DNA from: Pseudomonadota bacterium
Lineage (GTDB): Bacteria > Pseudomonadota > Alphaproteobacteria > Rhizobiales > Xanthobacteraceae
Length of the DNA: 6,442 nt
Reading direction: 5' to 3'
Assembly: GCA_023405565.1 (NCBI GenBank)
Contig: JAEXXW010000388.1
Location: 1-6,442, forward strand
Shown here: one piece after another, positions 1 through 6,442 of the stretch
Layout of the letters: the number at the start of each line of letters is the position of its first letter
How positions within the stretch are numbered: position 1 is the first letter of the stretch
Position numbers and translations under genes: made by a program
Notes under the pieces: generated by a model
What the model was told of the DNA's origin: nothing
Database searches by the model: none
The model's input: the letters and a program-made list of their open reading frames with translations, nothing else

Positions 1-1
1 G

Positions 2-781
<780 letters not shown>

Positions 782-1300
782 CCCCGGAACGTCAAGATTC
801 AATGGCATGTTTCAACACGGACCAGAAGCGCGCGTCCGACGATCGAACCTAAGCAATCGCGCTCAGAGACGGAGTGTCGCTACTGTAAGAAAATCTGGCT
901 TCCGGTTCGGCAGGACGTCGCTTCTAAGGTGCGGATCATTGAAGCGGCCGACCTCGAAGTATGCCTCATGACACGCTGGATGCTAAAAATCGCGTGGCGG
1001 TCCCTTTTCGCGCACGGGTAAGTGATGGACTGACGCAAGTGCTCGGGTTAGCGAACAGCGCTCCCAAGTTGAGTGGCTTCACGTTACGAAGGCCTGGATA
1101 CGCTGCGTCAGCGGCTTAAAGTCAATTATATTGGACATTTGAATTTTGCATTCATGGAAACACGGTTGAAATTTTGCAGACAAGGCGGCAAACCCACTTG
1201 GTTTCCATCTCAGTGTCTTCGTCGCTGTGTTCCGGAGGGCGGGCGTCAATTGCTGGAAGCAGACCGAAAGACAAAGTAGCTCAATGAATTCGATCGAGCG
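782..1300. other. 519-base gap between the RND gene and the glycosyltransferase; no defensible gene
   Basis: No frame here gives a protein I recognise. The RND frame stays open after its stop until TAA at 1019-1021, for 79 codons. The stretch includes one CxxC (ECRYCKK, bases 872-892) and ends with MTRWMLKIAWRSLFAHG (968-1018), which resembles the start of an FtsX/MacB-type permease. It has no good start codon and may be decayed coding DNA. A GTG-started frame at 1073-1279 is also unrecognised. Bases about 1110-1180 are clearly richer in A+T than the flanks and contain TATATT-like hexamers. The promoter of the downstream gene may lie there, but no convincing -35/-10 pair is visible. No rho-independent terminator is seen after 781. 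Confidence 0.5.
1139..1178. repeat. Short direct repeat, TTGAATTTTGCA / TTGAAATTTTGCA
   Basis: Two near-identical copies lie at 1139-1150 and 1166-1178. They differ by one inserted A and are spaced 27 bases start to start, in the A+T-rich part of the gap about 120-160 bases upstream of the glycosyltransferase start. Tandem sites of this kind can be operator half-sites, but this could also be chance in an A+T-rich stretch. No regulator can be named. Confidence 0.3.
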
Positions 1301-4039
1301 ATGTCAAACCATACAGCGCTAAGCAATGAGACGGTGGGGACAGGCAGTCCCGCGGACACGACAGTGATTTCAATCATCATACCAACCCTCAATGAAATCG
1401 ACAACATCGATGTGCTGTTCACTGCGATTCTCGCCGAGGCTCGCCCTGACCTGGAGTTCGAGATCCTGATCGCCGATGGCGGCTCGACCGACGGTACTAT
1501 TGAACGAGTTGAGAACTGGGCGTCGAAAACCAATGCACGCCTCATCGCCGGCAATGGAAAGCGCGGACTTGCCGGCGATGTGCTGACGGCCGCGGCTGTT
1601 GCTCGCGGCGATGTCGTGGTCGTTATGGATGCCGATCTCAGCCATCCGCCCGATCGCATTCGCGCACTCGTCAAGCCCGTACTCGATGGATCGAGCGATA
1701 TGGCCGTGGGTAGCCGTTTCGTGACAGGCGGTGCGACACAGGGCTGGCCTTTATGGCGGTTCATGCTCTCGCGCTTCGGCAGCCTGCTCGCCTGGCCGCT
1801 CACCGAGGTCAAGGATCCTATGTCGGGCTTCTTCGCCGTACGCCGTGAGCGGCTGTTGGCAATCGACCCGGAGGCCGCCGGCTTCAAGATCGGGCTGGAG
1901 GTCATCGCGCATGGCGGCGGCGCTCTCAAAGTGAGCGAAGTGCCGATCGTCTTTCCGGATCGCTTGCACGGCGAGTCCAAGATCGGCAAGGCGCAGATGG
2001 TGGCTTATGTGCGCCGTCTTCTCGTTCTCGCCGGCGGAGCGGTGTCAGCCAGCGGAGCGGCGCGTTTTGCGGCTGTTGGCCTCATCGGCATGATTGTCGA
2101 TCTTCTGGTGTTTGAGGCTCTCTTCGCCTTTGGTGTGCCGCTGATGATTGCTCATGTCGTCAGCTTCTGCGCTGCGACCGTTTCAAACTATGTACTGAAC
2201 TCGCGCTGGGCCTTCGCCGAAAGCTGGGCAGCGGACCGGGGACATGATCATTATAGGCGGTTTCTCACCGTATGTCTTCTGGCGCTCGCCATTCGTGGCG
2301 GCGTGTTGGTCGCTGCTTCGAGCATCCTCGGAATGCCGCCGCAACTCGCCATATTGTTAGCCATCGGCACGGCGGCGATCATCAACTATCTTGGCTCGGC
2401 CTTTTTTGTATTTCCGTCGCTCAATCCGCGCGTGCCCCACGATATCCGGTGGCGTGTGACTGCTATCGGTGTTGCAGGCTATGTCGTCGTGCTGCGCCTG
2501 TTGTTCATCGGCCTTGCCGACCTGCTGCCGCAGGAGGCCTATTACTGGAATTATTCCCAGCATCTCGACTTTGGCTATCTCGATCATCCGCCCATGGTCG
2601 CGTGGCTGATCTGGGCCGGCACCAACGTATTCGGCAACAATGAGTTCGGCGTCCGTATTGCCGCCTGGCTCGGTTGGTTCGTCACCGCTTTCTTCAGTTT
2701 CCGCCTCACCCATAGGCTTTTCGGGAAGTCGGCGGCCTTTGTAAGCCTGCTGCTGGTGGCCGCGTTGCCATTCTATTTCGGGGCCGGCTTCTTCATGACG
2801 CCTGATGCGCCATTGACGGCAGCCTGGGCCGGGACGCTTTATTTCCTGGAACGCACCCTCATCGGCAGTCGGCGGAAGGCCTGGTGGGGCGTTGGCATCT
2901 GCATGGGCCTCGGCATGCTCTCGAAGTATACGATCGCCCTCCTGGGGCCGGCGACGCTGTTGTTCATGCTGGTCGACACGCGGGCAAGAGCATGGCTGAA
3001 AAGACCCGAGCCCTATCTCGCCGCCGTGCTGGCACTGCTCATCTTCTCGCCCGTCATCTTCTGGAATCTGGAGAACGGTCTCGCCTCCTTTGCCTTCCAG
3101 AGCACGCGCCGCATGGAAGGCATGTTCCAATTCTCGCTGCCGAAACTGATCGCCAATGCGGCAATCCTGCTGACGCCGCCAGCGCTGATCGCGGCCCTGG
3201 CCGCGCTGTGGACGCTTCATAGACGCGCAAATGTGGATATAATAACGGAAGAGCGCGTTCAGCGTATCTCGCGCTTTATGCTCGTCTTCACACTGGCGCC
3301 GCTTGCCGTATTCATCGCGTTTAGCTTAACACGCGGCGTGAAGCTGAACTGGACCGGACCGCTCTGGCTCGCCGTGCTGCCCGCAATCTCGATTGCAATT
3401 CTGTCTGTTACAAAACGTTCCTCCCGCTTCGATCTCTGGGTGCGTCGGGGATGGGTGCCGACGCTTTCGCTCAGTCTCGTGGTCTACGGGATCGCTCTGA
3501 ACTATCTCGTGCTCGGCATTCCGGGCTTCGGCTATGTCGTGAAGCTGCCGGGCACGCCGATTGCCTGGAGCGAGTTTGGTCGGGAGGCGAATGCTCTCTG
3601 GCACGAGGTTAAGCAATCGACGGGCGTTGAGCCGTTATTGATTGGATTGGATACTTATAACATCGCCAGCGAGCTGGCTTTCTACGCCAGTTGCCATGGC
3701 GAGGGAGTGGCCAATTCGGTCGGACGTGGTCCGCTCGGGCAGGATAGCCTCATGTACGCGCATTGGTTCAAGCCCGACCGGCTGCGCGGACGCCCCGCTA
3801 TAATGTTTGCGTTCAAGCGGCATCAAATCGACAATCCCCGGCTTTCAAAGCACTTCGCCACATTGAGCGAGCCCGTGGAGCGCACCATTGTCAAGGACGG
3901 AAAATTAGCCGGACACTTTTACTATCGTATAGGCTACGGCTACCGAGGCGGGAGTACCAAGTCTCGGATCAGCGCGGCTTCGCAAATAGAAACCCACGCA
4001 AGCTTCGGAGGAACTCACTACGGAGCGGCGCGTCCGTAG
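1301..4039 (+). CDS. Three-domain glycosyltransferase: GT2 polyprenyl-phosphate sugar synthase, GtrA domain, ArnT/PMT-like GT-C
   Basis: A 912-residue membrane protein built from three normally separate parts. (1) Residues about 23-240 are a cytoplasmic GT2 domain of the DPM1/ArnC/GtrB type: IIIPTLNE, ADGGSTDGT at 58-66, the D110-A-D112 metal motif, VGSRF, KDPMSGFFA and HGESKIG. This class joins a nucleotide sugar to polyprenyl phosphate. (2) Residues about 255-372 are a GtrA domain of four helices (FAAVGLIGMIVDLLVFEALF, SNYVLNSRWAF, IINYLGSAFFVF), thought to flip the lipid-linked sugar. (3) From about 385 there is a GT-C/PMT_2 multispan region with QEAYYWNYS (E412), LDHPP (428-431), MTPDAPL (D502) and SKYT (542-544), the layout of ArnT and rhizobial RgtA-D enzymes that transfer the sugar to an envelope acceptor. 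A soluble, presumably periplasmic, tail runs from about 745 to 912. ATG at 1301 is chosen because the frame closes 22 bases upstream (TAG 1277-1279). No proper Shine-Dalgarno is visible, and GTG at 1334 is a weaker alternative. Donor sugar and acceptor are unknown. Confidence 0.93.
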   Translation: MSNHTALSNETVGTGSPADTTVISIIIPTLNEIDNIDVLFTAILAEARPDLEFEILIADGGSTDGTIERVENWASKTNARLIAGNGKRGLAGDVLTAAAVARGDVVVVMDADLSHPPDRIRALVKPVLDGSSDMAVGSRFVTGGATQGWPLWRFMLSRFGSLLAWPLTEVKDPMSGFFAVRRERLLAIDPEAAGFKIGLEVIAHGGGALKVSEVPIVFPDRLHGESKIGKAQMVAYVRRLLVLAGGAVSASGAARFAAVGLIGMIVDLLVFEALFAFGVPLMIAHVVSFCAATVSNYVLNSRWAFAESWAADRGHDHYRRFLTVCLLALAIRGGVLVAASSILGMPPQLAILLAIGTAAIINYLGSAFFVFPSLNPRVPHDIRWRVTAIGVAGYVVVLRLLFIGLADLLPQEAYYWNYSQHLDFGYLDHPPMVAWLIWAGTNVFGNNEFGVRIAAWLGWFVTAFFSFRLTHRLFGKSAAFVSLLLVAALPFYFGAGFFMTPDAPLTAAWAGTLYFLERTLIGSRRKAWWGVGICMGLGMLSKYTIALLGPATLLFMLVDTRARAWLKRPEPYLAAVLALLIFSPVIFWNLENGLASFAFQSTRRMEGMFQFSLPKLIANAAILLTPPALIAALAALWTLHRRANVDIITEERVQRISRFMLVFTLAPLAVFIAFSLTRGVKLNWTGPLWLAVLPAISIAILSVTKRSSRFDLWVRRGWVPTLSLSLVVYGIALNYLVLGIPGFGYVVKLPGTPIAWSEFGREANALWHEVKQSTGVEPLLIGLDTYNIASELAFYASCHGEGVANSVGRGPLGQDSLMYAHWFKPDRLRGRPAIMFAFKRHQIDNPRLSKHFATLSEPVERTIVKDGKLAGHFYYRIGYGYRGGSTKSRISAASQIETHASFGGTHYGAARP

Positions 4040-4222
4040 CCTGCTCGATATTGAATGTACACTGGCAACAGGCTCAACAACGCTCCTGTGCCAGGCAAGA
4101 AGTTTAGCCCTCGATTCATCGGCGTCTGGCGTTCATCCGCTCCTCCTCCGAGACTGAAGTCTCGGCGACCTCAGCTTCGTCGGTTCCGGATGGACAATTC
4201 GTTGAAAGCTCGCATCTCGCAC
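4040..4222. other. Convergent spacer between the glycosyltransferase and the minus-strand membrane-protein gene
   Basis: These 183 bases separate two stop codons that face each other. No gene is seen. The only clear structure is the palindrome at 4148-4165. Confidence 0.6.
4148..4165. terminator. Perfect 8-bp inverted repeat, possible bidirectional transcription terminator
   Basis: The arms CCGAGACT (4148-4155) and AGTCTCGG (4158-4165) are exact reverse complements around a GA loop. In RNA the innermost pair would open to give a four-base loop. It sits about 108 bases past the stop of the plus-strand gene and about 57 bases past the stop of the minus-strand gene, where a shared terminator would be expected. 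No T-tract follows on either strand, so it does not meet the usual intrinsic-terminator pattern. A protein-binding site is also possible. Confidence 0.35.
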
Positions 4223-4666
4223 TCAGTGGCGACGTATCCTGAACGTTCTGGCTAACGCCCGGAATATCCTTGGCAGGAGAACGATCGCTAGTGCGCCTAG
4301 CGCCCAAATCGTAACGAAAACCGGTTTCAGAATCATCCGCAGAAGGGAGACTGCCTGATCGACTAGATCTGTGGATTTCAGGCGATCAATTGTCACGCCC
4401 ACCTCCTTACCCACACCCAATACGCTTCCGGCATCCCTGCCTGTTTCCAACAGAGCGCCGCTGCTAGTCGAGAGCCACGACAAGACACCGTTTCCTGCAA
4501 CATATCCAACATAAGCGGCGACCGTCCACACAAGCAGGGCGACGAAAACCAGCCCCCAGGAGACAGGCGCGCGCCGTGATGATGGGCTACCCATGTGGTC
4601 AAAAGGAGATTGTGAATTACCGCCCACCCGACGTGTCGCATGCTCGCGCCAATGGCTTCTCCCCAC
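4223..4666 (-). CDS. Unrecognised small membrane protein, two predicted membrane segments
   Basis: I do not recognise this 147-residue protein. The frame is open far upstream, but GTG at 4666 is chosen because AAAGGAGGA lies five bases before it and the start follows the czcD stop by 41 bases. The first 34 residues are polar and basic (MGRSHWREHATRR, SPSSRRAP). A membrane segment follows at about 35-57 (VSWGLVFVALLVWTVAAYVG), then a soluble, partly amphipathic stretch at 66-108 (LETGRDAGSVLGVGKEVG, IDRLKSTDLVDQAV). A second segment lies at about 111-133 (MILKPVFVTIWALGALAIVLL), and the tail is strongly basic (RALARTFRIRRH). Both ends are basic, so both probably lie in the cytoplasm with a roughly 50-residue periplasmic loop. 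It has no His- or Cys-rich metal site. Linkage to czcD suggests a shared transcript, and an accessory role in metal export or envelope stress is inference only. ATG at 4594 is a later start without an SD. Confidence 0.75.
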   Translation of the reverse strand: MGRSHWREHATRRVGGNSQSPFDHMGSPSSRRAPVSWGLVFVALLVWTVAAYVGYVAGNGVLSWLSTSSGALLETGRDAGSVLGVGKEVGVTIDRLKSTDLVDQAVSLLRMILKPVFVTIWALGALAIVLLPRIFRALARTFRIRRH

Positions 4667-4670
4667 GTCG

Positions 4671-4679
4671 TCCTCCTTT
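4671..4679 (-). promoter_or_regulatory. Strong ribosome-binding site AAAGGAGGA
   Basis: Read on the minus strand this is a near-perfect complement of the 16S rRNA tail, with five bases between GGAGG and the GTG start at 4666. It decides the start of the small membrane protein in favour of the much longer open frame upstream, whose extra codons only shadow czcD. Confidence 0.8.
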
Positions 4680-4707
4680 AAATACGGCCAAGCAGTTCGG
4701 TCCGAGA

Positions 4708-5625
4708 TCAGAACCTCTGCTTGCTTTCCGCTTTCTGCAGCCCTTCGTCCTCGATCTGGATGGTCACATGCGACAAGCCAAAGCCGGCCTTCATCGCCTC
4801 CTGCGCCGCAGTCAACGTCGCCCGCGCGGAAGTCATGTCGGTCACAATAAGATGGCCACTCATCGCATCGGCGCCGGAAGTAATTGTCCAAACATGGAGA
4901 TCTTGCACGGCAACCACGCCCGGGATCTCGAGAAGCTTCCTTTCGAGCAAAGCCATGTCGATTTCCGGCGGCGTTCCCTCCATCAGAATGTGGATTGCCT
5001 GCTTGAGCAGGATCCATGTGCGCGGGACGATAAACAGGCCAATACCGGCGCCGATAATCGGATCGACAAGCTGCCAGCCAGTCAGAACCACGACGCATGC
5101 TGCAACAATGACGCCGAGCGAACCGAGCATGTCCGCCAGCACCTCGAAATAGGCGCCTTTGACGTTGAGGCTTTCCGTCGCCCCGGCGGAGAGAAGCTTC
5201 ATGCTGATTAGGTTGACAATCAGACCGACGACCGCGACGGCCAACATCGGACCGCCGATGATCTCCGGCGGGCTCAGGAACCTTTGATAAGCCTCGTAAA
5301 GAATATAAACCGTCAGCAGCAGGAGAACCACCGCATTGGTTAGAGCTGAGAGCACCTCCATGCGGACATATCCGAAGGTGTTCTGTGGTGTTCGCGGCCT
5401 CTCGGCGAACCGGATGGCGATCAAAGCCAAGGCCAAGCCGCCAGCATCGGTGAGCATGTGCGCCGCATCCGCAAGAAGAGCAAGGCTACCAGTCCACAAG
5501 CCGCCGACGACCTCCGCCACCATGAACGCGGTGGTGAGAGCCAGCGCAACGTAGAGCCTCTGCCTGTGCCGCCCGGCCGCAGTTGCTGACGCTGTAACAT
5601 TGATGGCCGAATCTGCACCGCCCAT
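4708..5625 (-). CDS. czcD: Cation diffusion facilitator, CzcD type (Zn/Co/Cd efflux)
   Basis: Inner-membrane metal/proton antiporter that exports divalent cations, typically Zn, Co and Cd, from cytoplasm to periplasm. The 305 residues match the usual length of about 300. Six hydrophobic segments are visible, at about 24-45, 48-71, 89-113, 126-145, 158-182 and 186-207. The metal-site residues are in LLADAAHMLTD (H56, D60) in segment 2 and FEVLADMLGS (E161, D165) in segment 5. Glu where ZitB/YiiP-type proteins have His or Asp is what I recall of Cupriavidus CzcD. The cytoplasmic C-terminal domain carries DLHVWTITSG (H244) and SHVTIQIE (H286). ATG at 5625 (MGGADSAINV) is chosen for its resemblance to family N-termini. 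The frame could also begin at GTG 5700, directly after a TGA, adding 25 unlike residues. The N-terminus lacks the His-rich stretch many homologues have. It is probably transcribed with the small membrane-protein gene behind it. The CDF call is firm and the exact metals are inferred. Confidence 0.93.
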   Translation of the reverse strand: MGGADSAINVTASATAAGRHRQRLYVALALTTAFMVAEVVGGLWTGSLALLADAAHMLTDAGGLALALIAIRFAERPRTPQNTFGYVRMEVLSALTNAVVLLLLTVYILYEAYQRFLSPPEIIGGPMLAVAVVGLIVNLISMKLLSAGATESLNVKGAYFEVLADMLGSLGVIVAACVVVLTGWQLVDPIIGAGIGLFIVPRTWILLKQAIHILMEGTPPEIDMALLERKLLEIPGVVAVQDLHVWTITSGADAMSGHLIVTDMTSARATLTAAQEAMKAGFGLSHVTIQIEDEGLQKAESKQRF

Positions 5626-5719
5626 TTGATCGTCTCGCGATAGGGATAAAAGTTCGCAGCGGGGTGGCGTTTGAATACCCGAGGCGGATAAATTGGCCAC
5701 TCACCCTGAAAGGTATCCG

Positions 5720-5749
5720 CTCCAATGGAACGGCCGATTTTGGTTGGAG
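5720..5749. repeat. Inverted repeat CTCCAA-N18-TTGGAG upstream of czcD
   Basis: The arms at 5720-5725 and 5744-5749 are exact 6-base reverse complements, about 95-125 bases upstream of the chosen czcD start and just past the end of the zinc-ribbon gene. An operator for a metal-responsive regulator (MerR or ArsR type) would fit the position, but the arms are short and match no consensus I can name. Confidence 0.25.
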
Positions 5750-5759
5750 TCAGAGAACT

Positions 5760-6104
5760 CTAATCAAACAGCCGACCAAGGAACGAGCCGTGTCCGTAAC
5801 GGCGGCCGTGACCACCGTGTCCTCTGCTGTCATCATGGCGCGGGTCGTAATCCGGCGCAGAGCGGGACGGATAGGCCTGCGGGTTTTGATTTTGCCCACT
5901 TCGCGGCTCGCGGAGACGCTCGTCCTCGACCGCACTGCGCTCGATAATCTTGTCGAGTTCACCACGATCAAGCCACACGCCGCGGCATTCAGGGCATTAG
6001 TCAATTTCGATGCCCTGGCGCTCGCTCATGACGAGGTCGACCTTGCAGACGGGACAAGGCAGTCCATCGGACTTGTCAATCCTAACCGTTGAGGTGTCTG
6101 TCAT
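5760..6104 (-). pseudogene. zf-TFIIB-type zinc-ribbon protein, interrupted by one in-frame stop
   Basis: Ignoring one stop, the minus strand encodes 114 residues starting MTDTSTVRIDKSDGLPCPVC and ending HGSFLGRLFD before TAG at 5760-5762. The first zinc knuckle is CPVC (residues 17-20). Then come LVMSERQGIEID, an ochre TAA at codon 36 (5997-5999), and CPECRGVWLDRGELDKIIERS with the second knuckle (37-40). Family members read GIEIDYCP here, so one base change from a Tyr codon (TAT or TAC) to TAA explains the break, and the frame is intact on both sides. A Gly/His/Arg-rich region (about 90-108) and the conserved FLGxLFD end are preserved. ATG at 6104 has AGAGG nine bases upstream. The stop would leave a 35-residue peptide with half a zinc site. 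Recent decay, a sequencing error or readthrough are all possible. The cellular role of these small proteins is not established. It lies 134 bases upstream of czcD in the same direction. Confidence 0.85.
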
Positions 6105-6442
6105 TGTCCGCGTCCTCTAGTGTCTTGGGAACCTGCCGCAGATATAGGATATCCAGTCCCTAGAGGTTCAAGAGGTGAGCCGAAAAAAGAGCAAGAAAAG
6201 GCGCATATGGACTCCCAAATGCACCGTCGACGCTGAGACTGGTGGCTGCCAGTCCTTGCGCGCTTGCGGTTACCACGTCAGGCGCCGCGAGTGTGGAACG
6301 GCCCAATCCAAACATAGTCTCATCAACATACCCATTCTTTCGGCTTTGGCGGCAGCGAGCGCGCAAGCACGCGAAGACCTCCATAACGCAATCTATGAAA
6401 ACACCCTGTGAACCAGCTGTATCAGGCTTCACCGCACATATG
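6105..6442. other. Right-hand 338 bases without a confident gene
   Basis: The first 70 bases are the upstream region of the zinc-ribbon gene. A 7-base inverted repeat, CCTCTAG (6114-6120) and CTAGAGG (6160-6166), brackets the possible promoter, and each arm overlaps an AGAGG ribosome-site-like sequence. A plus-strand frame from GTG 6175 to 6411 (78 codons, starting MSRKKSKKRR, with AGAGG eight bases before it) and a minus-strand frame at 6160-6432 (90 codons) cover the same DNA. Neither resembles a protein I know. No tRNA, insertion sequence end or array is visible. Confidence 0.5.
6141..6171 (-). promoter_or_regulatory. Possible promoter of the zinc-ribbon/czcD genes
   Basis: On the minus strand TTGAAC (6171-6166) resembles a -35 box and TATATC (6146-6141) a -10 box, with 19 bases between them, longer than the usual 17. 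The start codon at 6104 lies 36 bases after the -10 box. The segment is A+T-rich and ends in the palindrome GGATATCC (6147-6154). This is a weak match offered for position only. Confidence 0.25.

Noticed and set aside
1073..1279. Plus-strand GTG-started frame of 68 codons in the gap
   Set aside because: No motif or recognisable relative, and no convincing ribosome site. It spans the A+T-rich patch that looks non-coding.
1246..1989. Minus-strand open frame of 247 codons
   Set aside because: It lies opposite the GT2 domain, is rich in Ser/Arg/Pro and has no recognisable motif. The plus frame shows strong family motifs over the same bases.
2357..3220. Minus-strand open frame of 287 codons
   Set aside because: It is antisense to the GtrA/GT-C region, with composition dominated by Arg, Gln, Glu and Gly as expected from a reversed membrane-protein gene.
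4667..5098. Upstream extension of the small membrane-protein frame to 291 codons
   Set aside because: The added residues are out of frame with and antiparallel in sense to nothing new: they simply overlap czcD on the same strand and look unlike a protein. The strong ribosome site at 4671-4679 fixes the start at 4666.
4576..5211. Plus-strand open frame of 211 codons
   Set aside because: It is antisense to czcD, with His/Arg-rich low-information sequence and no motif.
5664..6092. Plus-strand open frame of 142 codons
   Set aside because: It is antisense to the zinc-ribbon pseudogene, whose family match on the minus strand is clear on both sides of the stop.
6175..6411. Plus-strand GTG-started frame of 78 codons, starting MSRKKSKKRR
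   Set aside because: It has a possible AGAGG eight bases upstream, but the rest shows no fold-like pattern or known relative, and another frame of 90 codons overlaps it on the other strand. Evidence is too weak to call a gene.

Overview
The window looks like alphaproteobacterial, probably rhizobial (Rhizobium/Agrobacterium/Sinorhizobium or relatives), accessory DNA concerned with heavy-metal resistance. This rests on GC-rich codon use, on the types of proteins present, and on CzcA- and CzcD-like genes lying within 4 kb of each other. The exact taxon and replicon cannot be told from the sequence alone.

Layout. Positions 2-781 (+) hold the last quarter of a heavy-metal RND efflux pump (CzcA/CusA type), cut by the left edge. 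Positions 782-1300 are a gap with no gene I can defend, though the CzcA frame stays open for 79 more codons past its stop. Positions 1301-4039 (+) hold one large gene of 912 codons. It fuses a family-2 polyprenyl-phosphate sugar synthase, a GtrA-type four-helix membrane domain and an ArnT/PMT-like GT-C glycosyltransferase. After a 183-base convergent spacer with a perfect 18-base palindrome, the rest of the coding content is on the minus strand. Read in its own direction it is a broken zf-TFIIB-type zinc-ribbon gene (6104 to 5760), a CzcD-type cation diffusion facilitator (5625 to 4708) and an unrecognised 147-residue protein with two predicted membrane segments (4666 to 4223), whose GTG start has a near-perfect Shine-Dalgarno sequence. 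The last 338 bases (6105-6442) hold the start region of the minus-strand genes and nothing else I can call.

How the genes may work together. The RND pump moves divalent metal across the outer membrane as part of a tripartite complex. CzcD exports Zn/Co/Cd-type cations from cytoplasm to periplasm. The three-domain glycosyltransferase looks able to make a lipid-linked sugar, flip it and transfer it to an envelope acceptor within one polypeptide. Its position between metal-export genes suggests, without proving, a link between envelope modification and metal stress.

The two observations most worth a second look are this synthase-flippase-transferase fusion and the single ochre stop that splits the zinc-ribbon gene exactly between its two CxxC knuckles.
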